DNA of 64,000 nt from Streptomyces resistomycificus (GTDB taxonomy: Bacteria; Actinomycetota; Actinomycetes; Streptomycetales; Streptomycetaceae), in NCBI RefSeq assembly GCF_001514265.1, contig NZ_KQ948990.1:899967-963966 (forward strand). The letters run 5' to 3'. The first letter of the stretch is position 1. Every line of letters begins with the position of its first letter. A program made the translations under genes and the position numbers. Shown here one piece after another: positions 49,424 to 58,894 of the stretch. The notes below the pieces were generated by a model, which saw nothing but the letters and a program-made list of their open reading frames with translations, was not told the DNA's origin and made no database searches.

Positions 49424-50380
49424 TCAGTTCCCCTTCCAGCCGTCGCCCCACTGCGGCTGCGGTGCGGAGGGCGTGTCGGAGTGTGCGTGGTACTCGACCG
49501 ACTCCGCGGTCAGCTGCATGAACGCCTCCTCCAGGGAGGCCTGCTGGGGACTCAGCTCGTGCAGCACGATCTGGTACTGCGCGGCGAGTTCACCGATCTG
49601 CGCGGACTTGTCGCCGTCGACCTCCAGCACGCCGTTGCCGGTCTCCACGACGGTGATCCCGGCGCTGTGCAGGACGTCGAGCAGTCGCTCGCGTTGCGGA
49701 GTGCGGATACGGACGTAGGACCGCGAGTTCTGCGCGATGAAGTCGGCCATGGAGGTGTCGGCGAGCAGCCGCCCCTGTCCGATGACCACCAGGTGGTCGG
49801 CGGTCAGCGCCATCTCGCTCATCAGGTGACTGGAGACGAACACGGTCCGCCCCTGCGCCGCCAGCGACTTCATCAGGTTGCGGATCCAGTGGATGCCCTC
49901 GGGGTCGAGGCCGTTGACCGGCTCGTCGAACATCAGGATCCGCGGGTCGCCGAGCAGCGCCCCCGCGATGCCGAGCCGTTGGCCCATGCCGAGCGAGAAG
50001 CCCTTGGCCTTCTTCTTCGCGACCGCGGTCAGGCCCACCGTGTCCAGCACCTCGTGCACCCGCTGCTTCGGGATGCCGTTGCTCTGCGCCAGGCACAGCA
50101 GGTGGTTGAAGGCGCTGCGGCCACCGTGCATGGCCTTGGCGTCCAGCAGGGCGCCGATGTACTTGAGCGGGTCCGTCAACTGGTCGTAGTGCTTGCCGTC
50201 GATACGGACGTCCCCGGCGGTCGGCCGGTCGAGCCCCAGCATCATCCGCATGGTCGTCGACTTGCCGGCGCCGTTGGGCCCGAGGAAACCCGTGACGATG
50301 CCCGGTCTGACCGTGCAGGTCAGGTTGTTGACCGCCACCTTCTCGCCGTACCGCTTGGTCAGCCCCTCGAGCTCGATCAT
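49424..50380 (-). CDS. ABC transporter ATP-binding protein (paralogue)
   Basis: The 318-residue ATPase has Walker A GPNGAGKST, signature SLGMGQRLG, Walker B ILMFDEPVNGLDPEG and the switch His in SSHLMSEM. Apart from the missing low-complexity tail it closely follows the ATPase at 47208, including the AKAMHGGR segment. ATG 50380 gives MIELEGLTKRYG. It heads the operon with the permease at 48651. Confidence 0.9.
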   Translation of the reverse strand: MIELEGLTKRYGEKVAVNNLTCTVRPGIVTGFLGPNGAGKSTTMRMMLGLDRPTAGDVRIDGKHYDQLTDPLKYIGALLDAKAMHGGRSAFNHLLCLAQSNGIPKQRVHEVLDTVGLTAVAKKKAKGFSLGMGQRLGIAGALLGDPRILMFDEPVNGLDPEGIHWIRNLMKSLAAQGRTVFVSSHLMSEMALTADHLVVIGQGRLLADTSMADFIAQNSRSYVRIRTPQRERLLDVLHSAGITVVETGNGVLEVDGDKSAQIGELAAQYQIVLHELSPQQASLEEAFMQLTAESVEYHAHSDTPSAPQPQWGDGWKGN

Positions 50381-50575
50381 GCGACCCACGCTAGGACCCG
50401 CTTTCGGCCGATGCCACCCGAATGGGCAAACGGAGACCGACGAGAGCGGCAAGAAAGCCGAAAGCCGGCCGGCAGCGCGGCCGCGAGCCGGGGCCCGGGG
50501 CAACCACGGACAGACCGCACGGGCTGCCGGCGGAAACCCTGCTTGCCGCTGGTCACCTGAGCCAGGCACGACAAA

Positions 50576-50605
50576 GGCCCGCGTCCCCGGGAGGGAACGC
50601 GGGCC
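50576..50605 (-). terminator. intrinsic terminator of filP
   Basis: On the minus strand GGCCCGCGT and ACGCGGGCC pair around about 12 bases, followed by TTTGT. It lies 35 bases past the filP stop. Confidence 0.78.
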
Positions 50606-50639
50606 GCTGTCGCGCTACTTCACTCGACGACCGGGACGG

Positions 50640-51575
50640 TTACCGGGACTGCTGGGCCGGGACCCCGCGGGAGATCGGCTCGTCGTCGGCCGGCGTGGAG
50701 GCGGCGGCCACCGCGGCGCCCGTGAGCGTGGCGAGCATCTCGCGCACGTTCGTCAGCTGGGCGTTGATGGAGTCGCGGCGGTTGGTGAGCGCCGCCAGCT
50801 CGCGCTCGGATTCCGAACGGATGCGGTCCGCCTTGGCGTTGGCGTCGGCCACGATGTCCTCGGCCTGGCGCTGCGCCGTCTCGACGGTCTGGCGGGCGCG
50901 GCGCTCGGCGTCCGTGCGCAGCTTCTCCGCCTCCAGACGAAGCTGCTCCGCGCGGTGCTCGATCTCCGCGAGGCGCTTCTCCGCCTTCTGCTGACGGGAC
51001 GCGAGGTCGCGCTCCGACTGCTCGCGACGCTTGGCGAGGTTGGTCTCGAAGTCGGCGGCGGCCTGCGCGGCCTTGGCGCGGGTCTCCTCGAAGAGGGCGT
51101 CGGCCTCCTCACGCTTCGACTGGGCGTCCTTCTGTGCCTCGGAGCGCAGCTGCGAGGCGTCACTCTTGGCCTTCTCGACGATCCGGACGCCCTCGTCCTC
51201 GGCCTTGGACTTGCGCTCCGCAGCGAACGATTCTGCGTCGTTGCGAACCTGCTGGGCCGCCGACTCGGCGAGCTCGCGGTGCTGCTCGGCCGCGCGACGG
51301 GCCTCCTCGCGCAGATCCTTGGCCTCTTCCTCGGCGAGGCGGAGGATCTTCTCGACACGCGCGCCGAGACCGGCGTACGACGGCTCGGCGTCGCTTACCT
51401 GGGCCTGGGCGTTCTGCGTCTCGAGGTGGAGCTCCTCGATGCGCTTTTCCAGAGCGGTGATGCGGGCGAGAGCGCTGTCACGATCGGAGACGAGCTTCGA
51501 GATCCGTTCGTCCACCTGAGCGCGGTCGTACCCACGCCGCACAAGCTCGAAGCCGTAGGGGGAAGTGTCGCTCAT
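50640..51575 (-). CDS. filP: cytoskeletal coiled-coil protein FilP
   Basis: FilP forms intermediate-filament-like networks behind hyphal tips and gives them stiffness, working with Scy and DivIVA. The 311-residue product starts with MSDTSPYGFELVRRGYDRAQVDERI, a DivIVA-like N-terminal motif, followed by a long continuous coiled coil rich in Ala, Glu, Arg and Gln to about residue 285 and a short Ala/Pro tail. Length and location next to scy match the S. coelicolor gene. It has its own upstream region of about 180 bases after scy and a terminator. Confidence 0.95.
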   Translation of the reverse strand: MSDTSPYGFELVRRGYDRAQVDERISKLVSDRDSALARITALEKRIEELHLETQNAQAQVSDAEPSYAGLGARVEKILRLAEEEAKDLREEARRAAEQHRELAESAAQQVRNDAESFAAERKSKAEDEGVRIVEKAKSDASQLRSEAQKDAQSKREEADALFEETRAKAAQAAADFETNLAKRREQSERDLASRQQKAEKRLAEIEHRAEQLRLEAEKLRTDAERRARQTVETAQRQAEDIVADANAKADRIRSESERELAALTNRRDSINAQLTNVREMLATLTGAAVAAASTPADDEPISRGVPAQQSR

Positions 51576-51758
51576 GGGGTTCCTGTCGAATGAGACCGGT
51601 GAGGTGATAGGTGGAATCCTAGGGGCCTGAGCGGTGTGTCATCGAGCGGATGCGTGTTTGATCTGGAGAATGACACCCCTTTTGGGTGGCTAACCGTCGG
51701 ACTACTTGCCAAAGACTTGGTCAAAGGCCCCAGAAGACACCGGAATCCGGCGTGTCCG

Positions 51759-54700
51759 CTAGCCGTCCGTCGACTTGCCACCCGACCGGGGTGATCCGAC
51801 GGCCGCGCCGGCCTTGACGCCACCGTCCTTGCCCGCCCCGGGGGCCTCGAAGGATTCCAACGCCTCCAGAACGTCCTGGACACGGGAGATCTCGGCGTTG
51901 ATGTCCTCGCGGCGACGCACCAGGATCTCCAGCTCGCGCTTGCCCTCCTCGACCGTGCGCCTGGCCTCGCGGATCGCCTCGGCCTTGAGCTCCTCGGCCT
52001 CGCGCACGAGCGCGGCCTTCTTCTGCTCGGCCTCCTTGAGCAGCCCCTCGGCCTTCTTGACGGCGGCGATCCGCACCTTGCCGGCCTCGGAGTTGGCCTC
52101 CGACACCAGCTCCCTGGCCTTCGCCTCCGCCTTCGCGAGCTGCTCCTCGGAGGCCTTGATCAGCGCGTCGCAGCGGTCTCCGGTCGACTTCATGGTCTCG
52201 GCGGCCTCGCGGCGGGCCCGCTCGTGCAGGTTCTCGATCTCGGTGGTGATGCGGTCGCGCAGCTCCTCGGCGCGCTCCCTTATCGCGGTGGCGTCCCGGC
52301 GGGCGCCGACGAGCAGGTCGTCCGCGTCCGTACGGGCCTTCTCCACCCGCGCGTTGCCCTCGATCGTCGCCTCGGACACCAGCCGGTCGGCCTCGGTGCG
52401 GGCCGCGCCGACCATGCTGTCGGCCTGGGCCTCGGCGTCCGCGGTGGTCTGCTGCGCCTGCTGCTGCGCCTCGGTGAGCAGCTTGTCGGCCTCGGCGGTG
52501 GTCTCCGTGATGAGCTTGTCGACCTGCTCCGCCGCCTCGGAACGCCGCTTGTTGGCGTCCTTGCGGGCTTCGTCGAGGGTGCGCTCGGCCTCCTCGCGCG
52601 CGGCCGCGGTGACCCGCTCGGCCTCCGCGAGGGCGTCCGCCCGGGCCCGCTCCGACTCGCTGCGGACCCGCTCGGCGTGCTGCTGGGCCGCGCCGACCGT
52701 CTCGGCGGCCTCGGCACGCAGCCGCTCCGCGTCGCCGCCGGCCTCCGCGAGCAGCTGTTCGGCCTTGGCACGGGCCTCGGTCCTGACCCGCTCGGCCTCC
52801 GCGACCGTCTCCGACCTGAGCCGCTCCGCCTCGGCGACCGTCTCCTGGCGCAGCCGGTCGGTGTCCGTGAGCGTCTCGGTGGTGAGCCGCTCGGCCTCGT
52901 TGCGCGCCTCGGTGATGAGGGTGTCGGCCTGGGTCGCCGCGTCCGACCGGATGCGGTTGGCGTCGTCGCGGGCGTCCGCCCGGGTACGGGCCGCCGCCTG
53001 GTCGGCCTCGGCGATGGCGTCCGACGCCTCCGTGCGCACCCGCTGGGCGTGCTCGGACGCGTCCGACCTGAGGCGCTCCGCCTCGGCGATCGCCTCCGAA
53101 ACAGTGCGCTCCGCGAGCGACTTGGCGGCGTCCGTCTCCTCCTGGGCCTCGCGGCGGATGCGGCTCGCGTCCTCGGCGGCCCGCTCCCGCTCGGCGTAGG
53201 CGTCGCCGCGGACCCGGTCCGACTCCTCCTGGGCCTCGCGCCGGGTACGGTCCGCCGCGTGCTCGGCGGCCGAACGCAGCCCGGTGATCTCCTCCTGGGC
53301 CTGCTCGTGCAGCCCCGCGACCGAGTCGCGTACCTGCTGGGCGTGCTGCTCGGCGGCCGACACCATCTCGGTGGCCCGCCGGTCCGCCTCCTCGACCAGC
53401 CGTACGGCCTCGGCCTGGGCGTCCTCGACGCGCTTGCGCGCCGACGCCAGCAGTTCCTCGCTCTGCTCGCGGGCCCGCTCGCGCTCCTGGTCGGCCTCCT
53501 GGCGGGCGGTGCCGAGGTACTCCTCGGCCTCGCGGCGCCGCCGGTTGGCCTCCTCCTGCGCGGCGGCCAGCGTCTCGGACGCCTCCGTCGCCAGCCGTTC
53601 GGCGGCGGCCTGCGCCTCCGCCCGGACCCGGTCGGCGCTCTCCTGGGCCTCCGTCTTCAGCCGCTCGGCCTCCGCCGCCGCCTCCGACCGCAGACGTACG
53701 GCGACGGCCTCGCCCTCCGCGCGGGAGGCGGAGGCGTCGGACGCGGCCTCGGTGCGCAGCCGTTCGGCCTCCGCCTCGGCCTGCTGCTGGAGGGTGCGGA
53801 TCCGCTCGGCGGCCTCGCCGCGCAGCCGCTCGTTCTCCTCGGCCGTCTCGCGGCGGATCCGCGAGGCCTCCTCACGGGCCTCGGTCAGCGCCTGCTCGGC
53901 GGCGGTGAGGCGCTCCTCGGCCTCGGTGTGCAGCCGCGTCAGTTCCTCGGCGGCCTCCGCGCGGCGGGCCTCTATGGCCCGCTCGGTCTCCTCGTGCAGC
54001 TCCGACGCCGCCCGCTCGGCGTCGGCCCTGATGCCCTCGGACTGCTCGACGACCTCGGCGCGGTGCCGCTCGGCCTCCTTGCGGGTGCGCTCCAGGGTCT
54101 CCTCGGCCTGCCGGCGCAGGGTGGTGGCCCGCTCGATGGCCTCCGTACGGACCTTCTCGCTGTCCGTGGTGGCCTTCTGGCGCAGCTCGTCCGCGTCCTG
54201 GCGGGCCTTGCCCAGCAGTTCCTCGGCGGTCTTGGCCGCCTCCTCGATCTGCTGGACGGCCTCCTTGCGGGCCTCGGAGCGGATCTTCTCGCCCTCGGCG
54301 ACCGCCTCGGAGCGCAGCTGCTCGGCCTCGCCGCGCAGCCGGCGCGCCTCCTCCTGGAGCTCGACCGTCTTGGCGCGGTACTCCTTGGTGTCGTCCTTCG
54401 CCGTGCCCTTGAGCTGCTCGGCGATGTCGTGCGCCTCGGCCCGCAGCCGGTCCGCCTCGGTCTCCGCCTCGGTGCGGATCCGCTCGGCCTCCTCGGCGGC
54501 TGCCTTGGTGGTCTTCCGCGCGTCCTCCTGCGCCCTGTTGAGGACGTCCTCGGCCGTCTTGGCCGCCTTGGACAGCTGGGTCGCGCTCTCCTCGGCCGTG
54601 AGGGTGCGAGCCTTCTCGGCGGCCTCGTCGAGGAGTTTCTCCGCCTCGGCGCGGGCGTCCGCGACGATCTGCTCGGCGTCCGACCTGGTGGCCTCGGCCT

Positions 54701-55673
54701 CCTTGGTGGCCTCGCTGACGAGCCGGGCGACCTGCTCCTTCGCCGTACGCGTGCGCTGCTCGTTGGTCGACTCCGCGCTCGACAGCGCCTTCTCGGCGGC
54801 CGCCTTCGCCTCGGTGACGAGCTTCTCCGCCTCGGCGCGGGCCTCGCGCAGGGCCGTGTCGGCCTCCGCGATGCGCTGCTCGGCGGTCCGGCTCAGTTCC
54901 TGCGCCTCGCGGCGGGCCGTCTCCGACTCCGTCGTGGTGGAGGTACGCAGCTGCTCGGCGTGGTCGGTGGCCTCCTGGGCCTGCGTGGAGGCGGCGTTCA
55001 GCAGCCGCTCGGCGTCCGCGCGGGCGCGGCGCAGCAGCTGCTCGGCCTCCGCCCGGGCCGACTCCGCCTCGCTCTGCAGTCGCTGCCGGGCCTCGGTGGT
55101 GATCCGCTCCGCCTCGGCGCGGGCGGCCGCCATGGCCTGCTCGGTCTCGGCGCGGGACTCCTCGAGGAGCCGGCGGGCCTGCTGCTCGGTGCGGGCGCGC
55201 AGCTGCTCGGCCCAGGCCACGTTCTCGTTGACGTGCGACTCGACGGTCTGCCGGCGCTCGGCCAGCTCCTGGTCGAGCTGCTGTCGGCGGGTGACGGCCT
55301 CCTGGTGCAGCTCCGCCTGGAGCCGGGCGGCCTGCTCGGCGTGCTCCTGGAGGATCCGCTGGGTCTGCGCCCGGGCCTGGCTGAGCTCGCGCTCGGCCTC
55401 CTGGCGCAGCTGGTCGGCCTGGACCTGCGCGTTGCGCAGCAACTGTTCGGCCTGGTAGCCGATGTCGCCGCCGTCGAAGGCGGGCCGGGACATGATGGTG
55501 CGCCGCGCCTCGTGCAACTTGGCGCGCAGCACCTCGACCTGGTAGCCGAGGTCCTCGGCGTGCTGAATCGCCTTTTCCCGCTCGGTCTTCAGCCGCTTCA
55601 TCTCGGCTTCGAAACGAGTGAGGTGATCGACGTCAGCCGCCGGTTCCCGCTCCTGGCTCTCGTAGCCCCGCAC
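51759..55673 (-). CDS. scy: polarity coiled-coil protein Scy
   Basis: Scy is the large scaffold that organises the polarisome at hyphal tips and marks new branch points. The 1304-residue protein (about 1326 in S. coelicolor) starts VRGYESQEREPAADVDHLTRFEAEMKRL in sections. After roughly 150 heptad-like residues the rest is repeats such as EAERLRTEA, ADRVRAEAQ and EAERVRTEARAKAEQLL, the 51-residue coiled-coil periodicity described for this family. The GTG at 55673 agrees with the known start. Strong strand bias leaves the antisense frames open for over 1300 codons, but these are not genes. Confidence 0.95.
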   Translation of the reverse strand: MRGYESQEREPAADVDHLTRFEAEMKRLKTEREKAIQHAEDLGYQVEVLRAKLHEARRTIMSRPAFDGGDIGYQAEQLLRNAQVQADQLRQEAERELSQARAQTQRILQEHAEQAARLQAELHQEAVTRRQQLDQELAERRQTVESHVNENVAWAEQLRARTEQQARRLLEESRAETEQAMAAARAEAERITTEARQRLQSEAESARAEAEQLLRRARADAERLLNAASTQAQEATDHAEQLRTSTTTESETARREAQELSRTAEQRIAEADTALREARAEAEKLVTEAKAAAEKALSSAESTNEQRTRTAKEQVARLVSEATKEAEATRSDAEQIVADARAEAEKLLDEAAEKARTLTAEESATQLSKAAKTAEDVLNRAQEDARKTTKAAAEEAERIRTEAETEADRLRAEAHDIAEQLKGTAKDDTKEYRAKTVELQEEARRLRGEAEQLRSEAVAEGEKIRSEARKEAVQQIEEAAKTAEELLGKARQDADELRQKATTDSEKVRTEAIERATTLRRQAEETLERTRKEAERHRAEVVEQSEGIRADAERAASELHEETERAIEARRAEAAEELTRLHTEAEERLTAAEQALTEAREEASRIRRETAEENERLRGEAAERIRTLQQQAEAEAERLRTEAASDASASRAEGEAVAVRLRSEAAAEAERLKTEAQESADRVRAEAQAAAERLATEASETLAAAQEEANRRRREAEEYLGTARQEADQERERAREQSEELLASARKRVEDAQAEAVRLVEEADRRATEMVSAAEQHAQQVRDSVAGLHEQAQEEITGLRSAAEHAADRTRREAQEESDRVRGDAYAERERAAEDASRIRREAQEETDAAKSLAERTVSEAIAEAERLRSDASEHAQRVRTEASDAIAEADQAAARTRADARDDANRIRSDAATQADTLITEARNEAERLTTETLTDTDRLRQETVAEAERLRSETVAEAERVRTEARAKAEQLLAEAGGDAERLRAEAAETVGAAQQHAERVRSESERARADALAEAERVTAAAREEAERTLDEARKDANKRRSEAAEQVDKLITETTAEADKLLTEAQQQAQQTTADAEAQADSMVGAARTEADRLVSEATIEGNARVEKARTDADDLLVGARRDATAIRERAEELRDRITTEIENLHERARREAAETMKSTGDRCDALIKASEEQLAKAEAKARELVSEANSEAGKVRIAAVKKAEGLLKEAEQKKAALVREAEELKAEAIREARRTVEEGKRELEILVRRREDINAEISRVQDVLEALESFEAPGAGKDGGVKAGAAVGSPRSGGKSTDG

Positions 55674-55906
55674 TGCGCGGTCCCATCCGTCCCCTGGTCG
55701 CAAGTCTCTCCGTACGAGCCCCGTCCGTCCTCCGAACGGGGCTCCCGGGGAATGGTGTCAGATCAACGGCGGAGCACGGGCTGCTGCCCCGACGCTCGTC
55801 CCCCGAAACCCGGACCCCGGACAGGTCCCGCCGTCATGGCAGGACCGCGGTCGCCCTGGGTGGAGCGGCGACCGACCCCAACCCTACCGGCCCATATGTA
55901 CGAGGG

Positions 55907-56347
55907 TCAGTGCTCAGGTGACTCAACGGGCGCCGAAGTGACCAGTTCTGTCAGTACGCCATGGCAATCCTTGGGGTGCAGGAAGGTGATCCGTGACCCC
56001 ATGGAACCGATTCGCGGCTCTTCGTACAGAACGCGTACGCCCTTCTCGCGGATGCCGGCGGCGTCGGCGTCGACATCCGCCGTACCGAAAGCGATGTGGT
56101 GTACGCCCTCGCCGTTCTTCGCGAGCCACTTGCCCACGGCCGAGTCCTCCCGGGTCGGCTCCAGAAGCTGCAGGTACGAGGCCCCGCCGTCGGACGTATC
56201 GTTGATCTTGAGCATGGCCTCGCGCACGCCCTGCTCCTCGTTGACCTCGGAGTGGTACACCTCGAAGCCGTACGTGGCCCGGTAGAACTCGACGGTCTTG
56301 TCGAGGTCGAAACAGGCGATCCCGATGTGGTCGATTCGCGTCAGCAT
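55907..56347 (-). CDS. mce: methylmalonyl-CoA epimerase
   Basis: The 146-residue glyoxalase-fold enzyme interconverts (2S)- and (2R)-methylmalonyl-CoA, linking propionyl-CoA carboxylation to the B12-dependent mutase. It has the metal-binding N-terminal IDHIGIACFDL (His), a mid-protein YLQLLEP (Glu) and GVHHIAFGT (His), plus a final Glu in the second half. No clear ribosome site precedes ATG 56347. It is divergent from the thiolase gene across 148 bases. Confidence 0.94.
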   Translation of the reverse strand: MLTRIDHIGIACFDLDKTVEFYRATYGFEVYHSEVNEEQGVREAMLKINDTSDGGASYLQLLEPTREDSAVGKWLAKNGEGVHHIAFGTADVDADAAGIREKGVRVLYEEPRIGSMGSRITFLHPKDCHGVLTELVTSAPVESPEH

Positions 56348-56495
56348 GGATTCAGTGCAGCGCTCCCGAGGTGGTTACGCAACGTGCGCGCGATCACACC
56401 GACGGCCCGATGACGGGGTGGAGTACCGCTCAGTACATTCGAAGTAAACCCTCGTTCACTCCTCAGCTGTGCAAGCTGAAAGGGGATCGCACCTC

Positions 56496-57698
56496 ATGTC
56501 TGGTTCCAACAGCACTACCTCGGTGATCGTCGCGGGCGCTCGGACGCCCATGGGGCGTTTGCTGGGCTCGCTGAAGTCCTTCTCGGGAGCCGACCTCGGC
56601 GGCTTCGCGATCAAGGCCGCCCTCGACCGTGCGGGTATCGGTGGCGATCAGGTGCAGTACGTCATCATGGGCCAGGTGCTCCAGGCCGGGGCGGGGCAGA
56701 TCCCGGCACGCCAGGCCGCCGTCAAGGCCGGCATCCCGATGAACGTCCCGGCGCTCACCGTCAACAAGGTGTGCCTGTCCGGCCTCGACGCCATCGCGCT
56801 GGCCGACCAGCTGATCCGCGCCGGCGAGTTCGACGTGATCGTCGCGGGCGGCCAGGAGTCCATGACCAACGCCCCCCACCTGCTGCCGAAGTCCCGAGAG
56901 GGCTTCAAGTACGGGGCGATCGAGATGCTCGACGCCATGGCGTACGACGGTCTCACCGACGCCTTCGAGAACATCGCCATGGGCGAGTCGACGGAGAAGC
57001 ACAACACGCGGCTCGGCATCAAGCGCCCCGAGCAGGACGAGATCGCGGCCCAGTCCCACCAGCGCGCCGCCGCGGCCCAGAAGAACGGTCTGTTCGAGGC
57101 CGAGATCACCCCGGTCGAGATCCCGCAGCGCAAGGGCGAGCCGGTGGTCTTCAGCAAGGACGAGGGCATCCGCGGGGAGACCACCGCCGAGTCCCTGGGC
57201 AAGCTGCGCCCGGCGTTCACGAAGGACGGCACGATCACCGCGGGTTCGGCCTCGCAGATCTCCGACGGTGCCGCCGCGGTCGTGGTGATGAGCAAGGCCA
57301 AGGCCCAGGAGCTCGGCCTGGACTGGATCGCCGAGATCGGCGCCCACGGCAACGTGGCCGGTCCGGACAACTCGCTCCAGTCCCAGCCGTCGAACGCCAT
57401 CCTGCACGCCCTCAAGAAGGAGGGCCTGGAGGTGTCGGACCTCGACCTCGTCGAGATCAACGAGGCCTTCGCGGCGGTCGCCGTCCAGTCCATGAAGGAC
57501 CTCGGCGTGTCCCCGGAAAGGGTGAACGTCAACGGTGGTGCCATCGCCCTCGGCCACCCGATCGGCATGTCCGGTGCCCGGCTCGTCCTGCACCTGGCGC
57601 TGGAGCTGAAGCGGCGCGGCGGCGGCGTGGGCGCGGCCGCGCTGTGCGGTGGCGGCGGTCAGGGTGACGCGCTGATCGTGCGGGTACCAAAGGCCTGA
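56496..57698 (+). CDS. acetyl-CoA C-acetyltransferase (thiolase)
   Basis: The biosynthetic or degradative thiolase condenses two acetyl-CoA or cleaves acetoacetyl-CoA. The 400-residue protein has the nucleophilic Cys in [12 protein letters not shown], the His in [17 protein letters not shown] and the second Cys in [15 protein letters not shown] 56496 with AAGGGGA upstream is chosen over the frame from 56469. meaB follows after 38 bases, so both are likely co-transcribed. Confidence 0.95.
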   Translation: MSGSNSTTSVIVAGARTPMGRLLGSLKSFSGADLGGFAIKAALDRAGIGGDQVQYVIMGQVLQAGAGQIPARQAAVKAGIPMNVPALTVNKVCLSGLDAIALADQLIRAGEFDVIVAGGQESMTNAPHLLPKSREGFKYGAIEMLDAMAYDGLTDAFENIAMGESTEKHNTRLGIKRPEQDEIAAQSHQRAAAAQKNGLFEAEITPVEIPQRKGEPVVFSKDEGIRGETTAESLGKLRPAFTKDGTITAGSASQISDGAAAVVVMSKAKAQELGLDWIAEIGAHGNVAGPDNSLQSQPSNAILHALKKEGLEVSDLDLVEINEAFAAVAVQSMKDLGVSPERVNVNGGAIALGHPIGMSGARLVLHLALELKRRGGGVGAAALCGGGGQGDALIVRVPKA

Positions 57699-57736
57699 TC
57701 GGTCTCTTCGCCGGTTTTCTCTCGAACGGAGCTGTG

Positions 57737-58693
57737 ATGCAGGACGTCTCCACGCTGGTCGCCCAGGCGAGGGAGGGCCGGCCGCGGGCCGTGGCCCGGC
57801 TGATCTCCCTGGTGGAGGGGGCGTCCCCGCAGCTCAGGGAGGTCATGGCGGCCCTGGCCCCGCTGACCGGCGGGGCGTACGTGGTCGGTCTCACCGGTTC
57901 GCCGGGCGTCGGCAAGTCGACGTCCACGTCCGCCCTGGTGACCGCGTACCGCAAGCAGGGCAGGCGGGTCGGCGTCCTGGCCGTCGACCCGTCGTCCCCG
58001 TTCTCCGGCGGCGCCCTGCTCGGCGACCGGGTCCGGATGTCGGAGCACGCCTCGGACCCGGGCGTCTACATCCGCTCGATGGCGACCCGCGGCCACCTCG
58101 GCGGTCTCGCCTGGGCCGCCCCCCAGGCGATCCGGGTGCTGGACGCGGCCGGCTGCGACGTGATCCTCGTCGAGACGGTCGGCGTCGGTCAGTCGGAGGT
58201 CGAGATCGCCTCCCAGGCGGACACCTCCGTGGTGCTGCTGGCGCCCGGGATGGGCGACGGCATCCAGGCGGCCAAGGCCGGGATCCTGGAGATCGGCGAC
58301 GTGTACGTGGTCAACAAGGCCGACCGCGACGGCGCCGACGCCACGGCCCGTGAACTGAACCACATGCTGGGGCTCGGAGAGTCCCGGGGCCCCGGCGACT
58401 GGCGTCCGCCCATCGTCAAGACCGTCGCCGCGCGCGCCGAGGGCGTCGACGAGGTCGTCGAGGCGCTGGAGAAGCACCGCGCCTGGATGGAGGAGCGCGG
58501 TGTCCTGGCCGAGCGCCGCCGTGCCCGCGCCGCCCGCGAGGTGGAGACCATCGCCGTCACGGCCCTGCGCGAACGCATCGGCGACCTGCACGGCGACCGT
58601 CGGCTCAGCGCGCTGGCCGAGCGGATCACGGCGGGCGAGCTGGACCCGTACCGGGCGGCCGACGAACTGGTGGCAGGCCTGACGGAAGGCTGA
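57737..58693 (+). CDS. meaB: methylmalonyl Co-A mutase-associated GTPase MeaB
   Basis: MeaB is a G3E-family GTPase that guards B12 loading and reactivation of methylmalonyl-CoA mutase. The 318-residue protein has the P-loop GSPGVGKSTST, the switch-like VDPSSPFSGGALLGDR, ETVGVGQSE (Walker B region) and NKADRDGAD (guanine specificity). ATG 57737 has GGAG at good spacing; the overlapping GTG 57734 is possible. The epimerase and thiolase genes beside it place it in propionate/methylmalonyl-CoA metabolism. Confidence 0.95.
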   Translation: MQDVSTLVAQAREGRPRAVARLISLVEGASPQLREVMAALAPLTGGAYVVGLTGSPGVGKSTSTSALVTAYRKQGRRVGVLAVDPSSPFSGGALLGDRVRMSEHASDPGVYIRSMATRGHLGGLAWAAPQAIRVLDAAGCDVILVETVGVGQSEVEIASQADTSVVLLAPGMGDGIQAAKAGILEIGDVYVVNKADRDGADATARELNHMLGLGESRGPGDWRPPIVKTVAARAEGVDEVVEALEKHRAWMEERGVLAERRRARAAREVETIAVTALRERIGDLHGDRRLSALAERITAGELDPYRAADELVAGLTEG

Positions 58694-58711
58694 GGCAGCC
58701 CGGCAGCGGAG

Positions 58712-58746
58712 CCACGGGATCCGGCCGGTCCGGATCCCGCCCGTGG
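58712..58746 (+). terminator. hairpin terminator of meaB
   Basis: CCACGGGATCCGG and CCGGATCCCG...CCCGTGG pair with a short loop and one bulge. The right arm overlaps the -35 region of the next promoter. Confidence 0.65.
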
Positions 58747-58773
58747 TCAACTCGGCCCAGCCGCTGGTACGTT
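58744..58773 (+). promoter_or_regulatory. putative promoter giving a leaderless message before the MFS gene
   Basis: TGGTCA at 58744-58749 and TACGTT at 58768-58773 are separated by 18 bases, the usual spacing for the principal Streptomyces sigma factor. The -10 hexamer ends seven bases before an ATG at 58781, so transcription should begin at or next to that ATG. Confidence 0.5.
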
Positions 58774-58780
58774 GACCGAC

Positions 58781-58801
58781 ATGTTCCTCCTCTTGGCATA
58801 G
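58781..58801 (+). CDS. six-codon ORF (MFLLLA), possible leader peptide
   Basis: ATG TTC CTC CTC TTG GCA TAG would be translated as a leaderless mini-ORF if transcription starts at 58780 or 58781. Bases 58783-58789 (GTTCCTC) are exactly complementary to the ribosome site of the MFS gene at 58882-58888 (GAGGAAC). The stretch between holds a 7-10 bp hairpin (58811-58856). This geometry is that of translational attenuators before inducible resistance genes, where a stalled ribosome on the leader frees the downstream site. It is inference from sequence only. Confidence 0.4.
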   Translation: MFLLLA

Positions 58802-58894
58802 GGCCCGCCCGAGCCCGCGACCGCACCCGGCACAGGCCGTGGCCGTCGCGGCACTCCGGCGTCCCCTCCCTGCCTCCAGTAGAGGAACTCTGTC

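Noticed and set aside
52224..56285. Open frame of about 1350 codons on the plus strand across scy and mce
   Set aside because: It is antisense to the well-supported scy gene. Its Leu/Gly/Arg-rich translation comes from the codon bias of GAG/GCC/CGG-rich coiled-coil sequence and has no domain.
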